A DNA stretch of 14,404 bases from an uncultured Gemmatimonadota bacterium (GTDB lineage: Bacteria > Gemmatimonadota > Gemmatimonadetes > Gemmatimonadales > Gemmatimonadaceae): assembly GCA_903894655.1 (NCBI GenBank), contig CAITQY010000332.1, positions 1 through 14,404 of the forward strand, read 5' to 3'. The first letter of the stretch is position 1, and the number at the start of each line of letters is the position of its first letter. The position numbers and the translations under genes were made by a program. The notes beneath the pieces were generated by a model. That model saw nothing but the letters and a program-made list of their open reading frames with translations. It searched no databases and was not told the DNA's origin. Of this stretch, positions 12,218-14,404 are shown in pieces.

Positions 12218-14404
12218 CTACGGCCGCCGCTTCGACCCCGCCAACACGCGGTAGTACTCCTCCACCAGCGCCCGATACTCCGCCGGGGCGGCGGCGCGCG
12301 CGCCGGCCGCCGGACGACCATCGGCACCCAGTCCCACCGAGCGATACAGCGCGAACTCGAAGTTCTTGAGGCGCTCGAGCATGGCGGTCTGCAGTTGCTC
12401 GAGCCCCTTGGGATCGCCGAACGCGCGGCTGTTCTCGAGCTGACGCAGCCCCTCGATGGCGCGATCGAGTTCCCGCGTGTCCACGCCCTGCGCCGCCGCT
12501 TCGCGACGGAGCCCTTCGGCGTTCTCGCGACGCAACCGGAATTCGCGCGCGAACTGTTCCGGCGTACCCGACGGCATCATGCCAACCTCGTTACCGGTCG
12601 GCGACGACTGACCAGAGGGCATCGCGCCATTGGGCATCCCACCGGCCCGCGGCGCGCCGTTTGAATTGCCGCCGCGTCCGCCGTTGGCCTGTTGGCCGCC
12701 CTGCTGGCCTTGGCCTTGCCCCTGCTGCTGGCCTTGGCCTTGCCCCTGCTGCTGGCCTTGGCCTTGCCCCTGCTGCTGGCCTTGCCCTTGGCCCTGGCCT
12801 TGCCCCTGCTGCTGGCCTTGCCCTTGGCCCTGGCCTTGCCCCTGCTGGCCCTGCTGCCCGCTCTGCTGCCCTTGCTGCCCCGGTTTGCCCTGCGGCCCCT
12901 GCTGGCCGCTTTGCTGCCCCTGTGAGCCCTGCTGGGCCCCCTGTTGGCCTTGTTTGTCGGCCACGCGCTCGCGCAACGACTCCAGCCCCTCCACCAGCGC
13001 CCGCGTGCGTTCCAGCGTGCGTTCCTGGGTCCGCGCCGCCGACTCGCCCGACATCGCGCCCGTGGCCGCCCGCAGCCGCTCCGCCACGTCCTTCAGGTTC
13101 TCCCCGATCTGCCCTTCGAACTGCGACGCGTACTCGGCCGAGCCGCCGCGAATCACCTGCTTGCTGAAGTCGATCTTGTCGGCCACCCGCGTGTCGCGAA
13201 TGGTCTCCGCCGCTTCGCCCAGCTTGCCGGCCGCCTTGGGCTGATCGCGACGGGCCTCTCGCGCCAGGCGATCGGCGTCGGCTTCGAGTTTGCGCACGTC
13301 GTTCCCCAACGCGTCCTTCTGTTCACCCAAACGCCGCTGCTGTTCGTTGCGCGTGTTCGGTGCCGCGCCCTGCATCGACTTCACGCCTTCGGCGATCTCC
13401 TGCTGACGCGCCTCGAGATCCCGCGCGCGCTCGGCCAACTGCTGCACGCCGCGATTGAGTTCGTTGGCGCGCGTGCCTTCGAGATTGCGCGCCGCCCGGT
13501 TCAGCTCTTCCAGCGCCGCATTGCCCTGCGCCGCCGATCCGCTCGACGCGCGACGCATGGCGTCGGCCGCCTGCTGCAGTCGCTGCGCGGCATTGCCGAG
13601 TTCGGGGTTGTTCTGCTCGCGCGACAGCCGCTCCAGTCGGCGTGCTTCTTCTTCCGCCTGGCGCGCCAACTCCCGCTGCGCCCCGCTGTTGGCCTGCTGT
13701 CCCTGCGCCCCCTGCTGGCCGCCTTGTTGTCCACCCTGCTGACCGCGGCCACCGCTACCCGACGCACCGCCACCGCTGCCCGCCGCACCACCGCTCTGCT
13801 GCTGCCCCAAGCGCTGGCGCATGGATTCGGCCTGCCGCTGCATGCGCTCGTTCTCCTGCTGCTGCCGCTGCGCGAGTTGCCGCAGCTTCTCCAGCGTTTC
13901 GTCGACGGCCTGCTGTGCGCTCTGCTGCGACTGCGACTGCTGCTGCACCGCCTCGTACTGGTTGCGCAGCTTGTCGTTCTCGAGCTCGAACAGGTCGGCC
14001 AGGTCTTCCGCCTTCTGTCCGCCACCACCACCGCCACCGCCGCCTCCGCCACCACCACCCATCTGCACCTGCACGTCGCGGTACAGCGCCTCCGCGCGCT
14101 GCAGATGCTGCAGTGCCTGTTGCTCCAGTGGCAACGCATCGGTGCCGCGACCACGGCCCAGTTGCTCCTCAGCCAGCTTCATCGAGGCGGCGGCCGTTTC
14201 GGTCTCCACGCGGATCTTGGCGAACATCGTGTCGCCGGCGGCGAGCCCGCGCTCTTTCAGGCTGTTCGCCAGCTTCGTCACTTCTTCGCGCAGCCGCCCT
14301 TCGGCGATCGTGAGCGTGGTGATGTTTTCGCGACGCTTCTTGTCAGCGGTGCTGCTGCTGTCGCGCAACCAGTTGAAGGTGCCGGCCACCACTTCCTTCT
14401 GCCG
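12218..14404 (-). CDS. DUF4175-type Gln/Gly-rich coiled-coil protein (5' end missing)
   Basis: The last 728 residues are visible; the frame is open across the right edge, so the true start lies outside. The first visible residues (QKEVVAGTFNWLRD...KRRENITTL, then REEVTKLANSL) match the segment that follows the membrane-anchored N-terminal half in DUF4175 proteins. After this come a 14-Gly run and a long charged, Gln-rich coiled coil (about 130-490) with little hydrophobic sequence. A Gln-Gly tandem-repeat tract follows. The end is a helical C-domain (REFRLRRENAEGLRREAA, LENSRAFGDP, LKNFEFALYRSVG, EYRALVEEYYRVLA). If it follows the family, this part lies outside the cytoplasmic membrane. Biochemical function is unknown. 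The family call rests on the N-side signature and composition. Confidence 0.8.
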   Translation of the reverse strand, partial: RQKEVVAGTFNWLRDSSSTADKKRRENITTLTIAEGRLREEVTKLANSLKERGLAAGDTMFAKIRVETETAAASMKLAEEQLGRGRGTDALPLEQQALQHLQRAEALYRDVQVQMGGGGGGGGGGGGGGQKAEDLADLFELENDKLRNQYEAVQQQSQSQQSAQQAVDETLEKLRQLAQRQQQENERMQRQAESMRQRLGQQQSGGAAGSGGGASGSGGRGQQGGQQGGQQGAQGQQANSGAQRELARQAEEEARRLERLSREQNNPELGNAAQRLQQAADAMRRASSGSAAQGNAALEELNRAARNLEGTRANELNRGVQQLAERARDLEARQQEIAEGVKSMQGAAPNTRNEQQRRLGEQKDALGNDVRKLEADADRLAREARRDQPKAAGKLGEAAETIRDTRVADKIDFSKQVIRGGSAEYASQFEGQIGENLKDVAERLRAATGAMSGESAARTQERTLERTRALVEGLESLRERVADKQGQQGAQQGSQGQQSGQQGPQGKPGQQGQQSGQQGQQGQGQGQGQGQQQGQGQGQGQGQQQGQGQGQQQGQGQGQQQGQGQGQQGGQQANGGRGGNSNGAPRAGGMPNGAMPSGQSSPTGNEVGMMPSGTPEQFAREFRLRRENAEGLRREAAAQGVDTRELDRAIEGLRQLENSRAFGDPKGLEQLQTAMLERLKNFEFALYRSVGLGADGRPAAGARAAAPAEYRALVEEYYRVLAGSKRRP
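12707..12847 (-). repeat. In-frame Gln-Gly tandem repeats of 24 and 36 bp
   Basis: Three identical 24-base units (12707-12730, 12731-12754, 12755-12778) are followed by a 36-base variant (12779-12814) and a 33-base partial copy (12815-12847). On the coding strand they read QQQGQGQG, extended to QQQGQGQGQGQG. All periods are multiples of three, so copy-number change alters the length of a disordered linker without breaking the frame. Confidence 0.92.
14018..14059 (-). repeat. 14-codon poly-glycine run
   Basis: Fourteen consecutive Gly codons using GGT, GGC and GGA in mixed order, between the N-side helical segment and the long coiled coil of the DUF4175-type protein. Mixed codons suggest selection for a flexible glycine hinge as well as slippage. 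Confidence 0.9.

Noticed and set aside
12630..13244. Cys/Trp/Pro-rich plus-strand frame that looks like a cysteine-rich repeat protein
   Set aside because: The CPCCWPWP pattern is just the complement of the Gln-Gly codon repeats in the DUF4175-type gene.

Overview
The window is high-GC bacterial DNA with tightly packed genes. The gene content points to a Gemmatimonadota-like organism. It has a long outer-membrane DUF5916/CBM9-like protein, a Gln/Gly-rich DUF4175-type protein and a beta-propeller-like lipoprotein beside a small exported peptide. This taxonomic call is an inference from gene content; no rRNA or marker gene is present.

Region 1 (1-6777, + strand) is part of a surface-polysaccharide locus. 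After the 3' tail of an unidentified gene comes a DegT/DnrJ/EryC1-type sugar aminotransferase, followed by the complete dTDP-L-rhamnose pathway in the order rmlA, rmlC, rmlD, rmlB. These genes overlap by 4-8 bases and are very probably one operon. Together they activate glucose-1-phosphate to dTDP-glucose, make the 4-keto-6-deoxy intermediate and convert it to dTDP-L-rhamnose. The aminotransferase could draw the same intermediate toward a dTDP-amino-sugar, but the 3,4-ketoisomerase such a route would need is not in the window. A small DUF4214-like protein and a GT4-type glycosyltransferase end the block.

Region 2 (6793-9005) starts with a minus-strand osmC (hydroperoxide reductase) that converges on the glycosyltransferase. 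A roughly 370-base intergenic region follows, carrying a 95-base imperfect hairpin built from 9-base GCAGAG repeats. Next is a plus-strand pair: an 83-residue secreted peptide whose predicted mature part has six cysteines, overlapping a beta-propeller-like lipoprotein. This pair is the best candidate in the window for an undescribed system.

Region 3 (9026-14404, minus strand) starts at a hairpin terminator shared by the two converging genes. Read in the direction of transcription it holds the 3' part of a DUF4175-type gene that runs off the right edge, a VapB/VapC (RHH/PIN) toxin-antitoxin pair with a readable promoter and a palindromic operator over its start codon, and the DUF5916 outer-membrane protein gene 37 bases after vapC.
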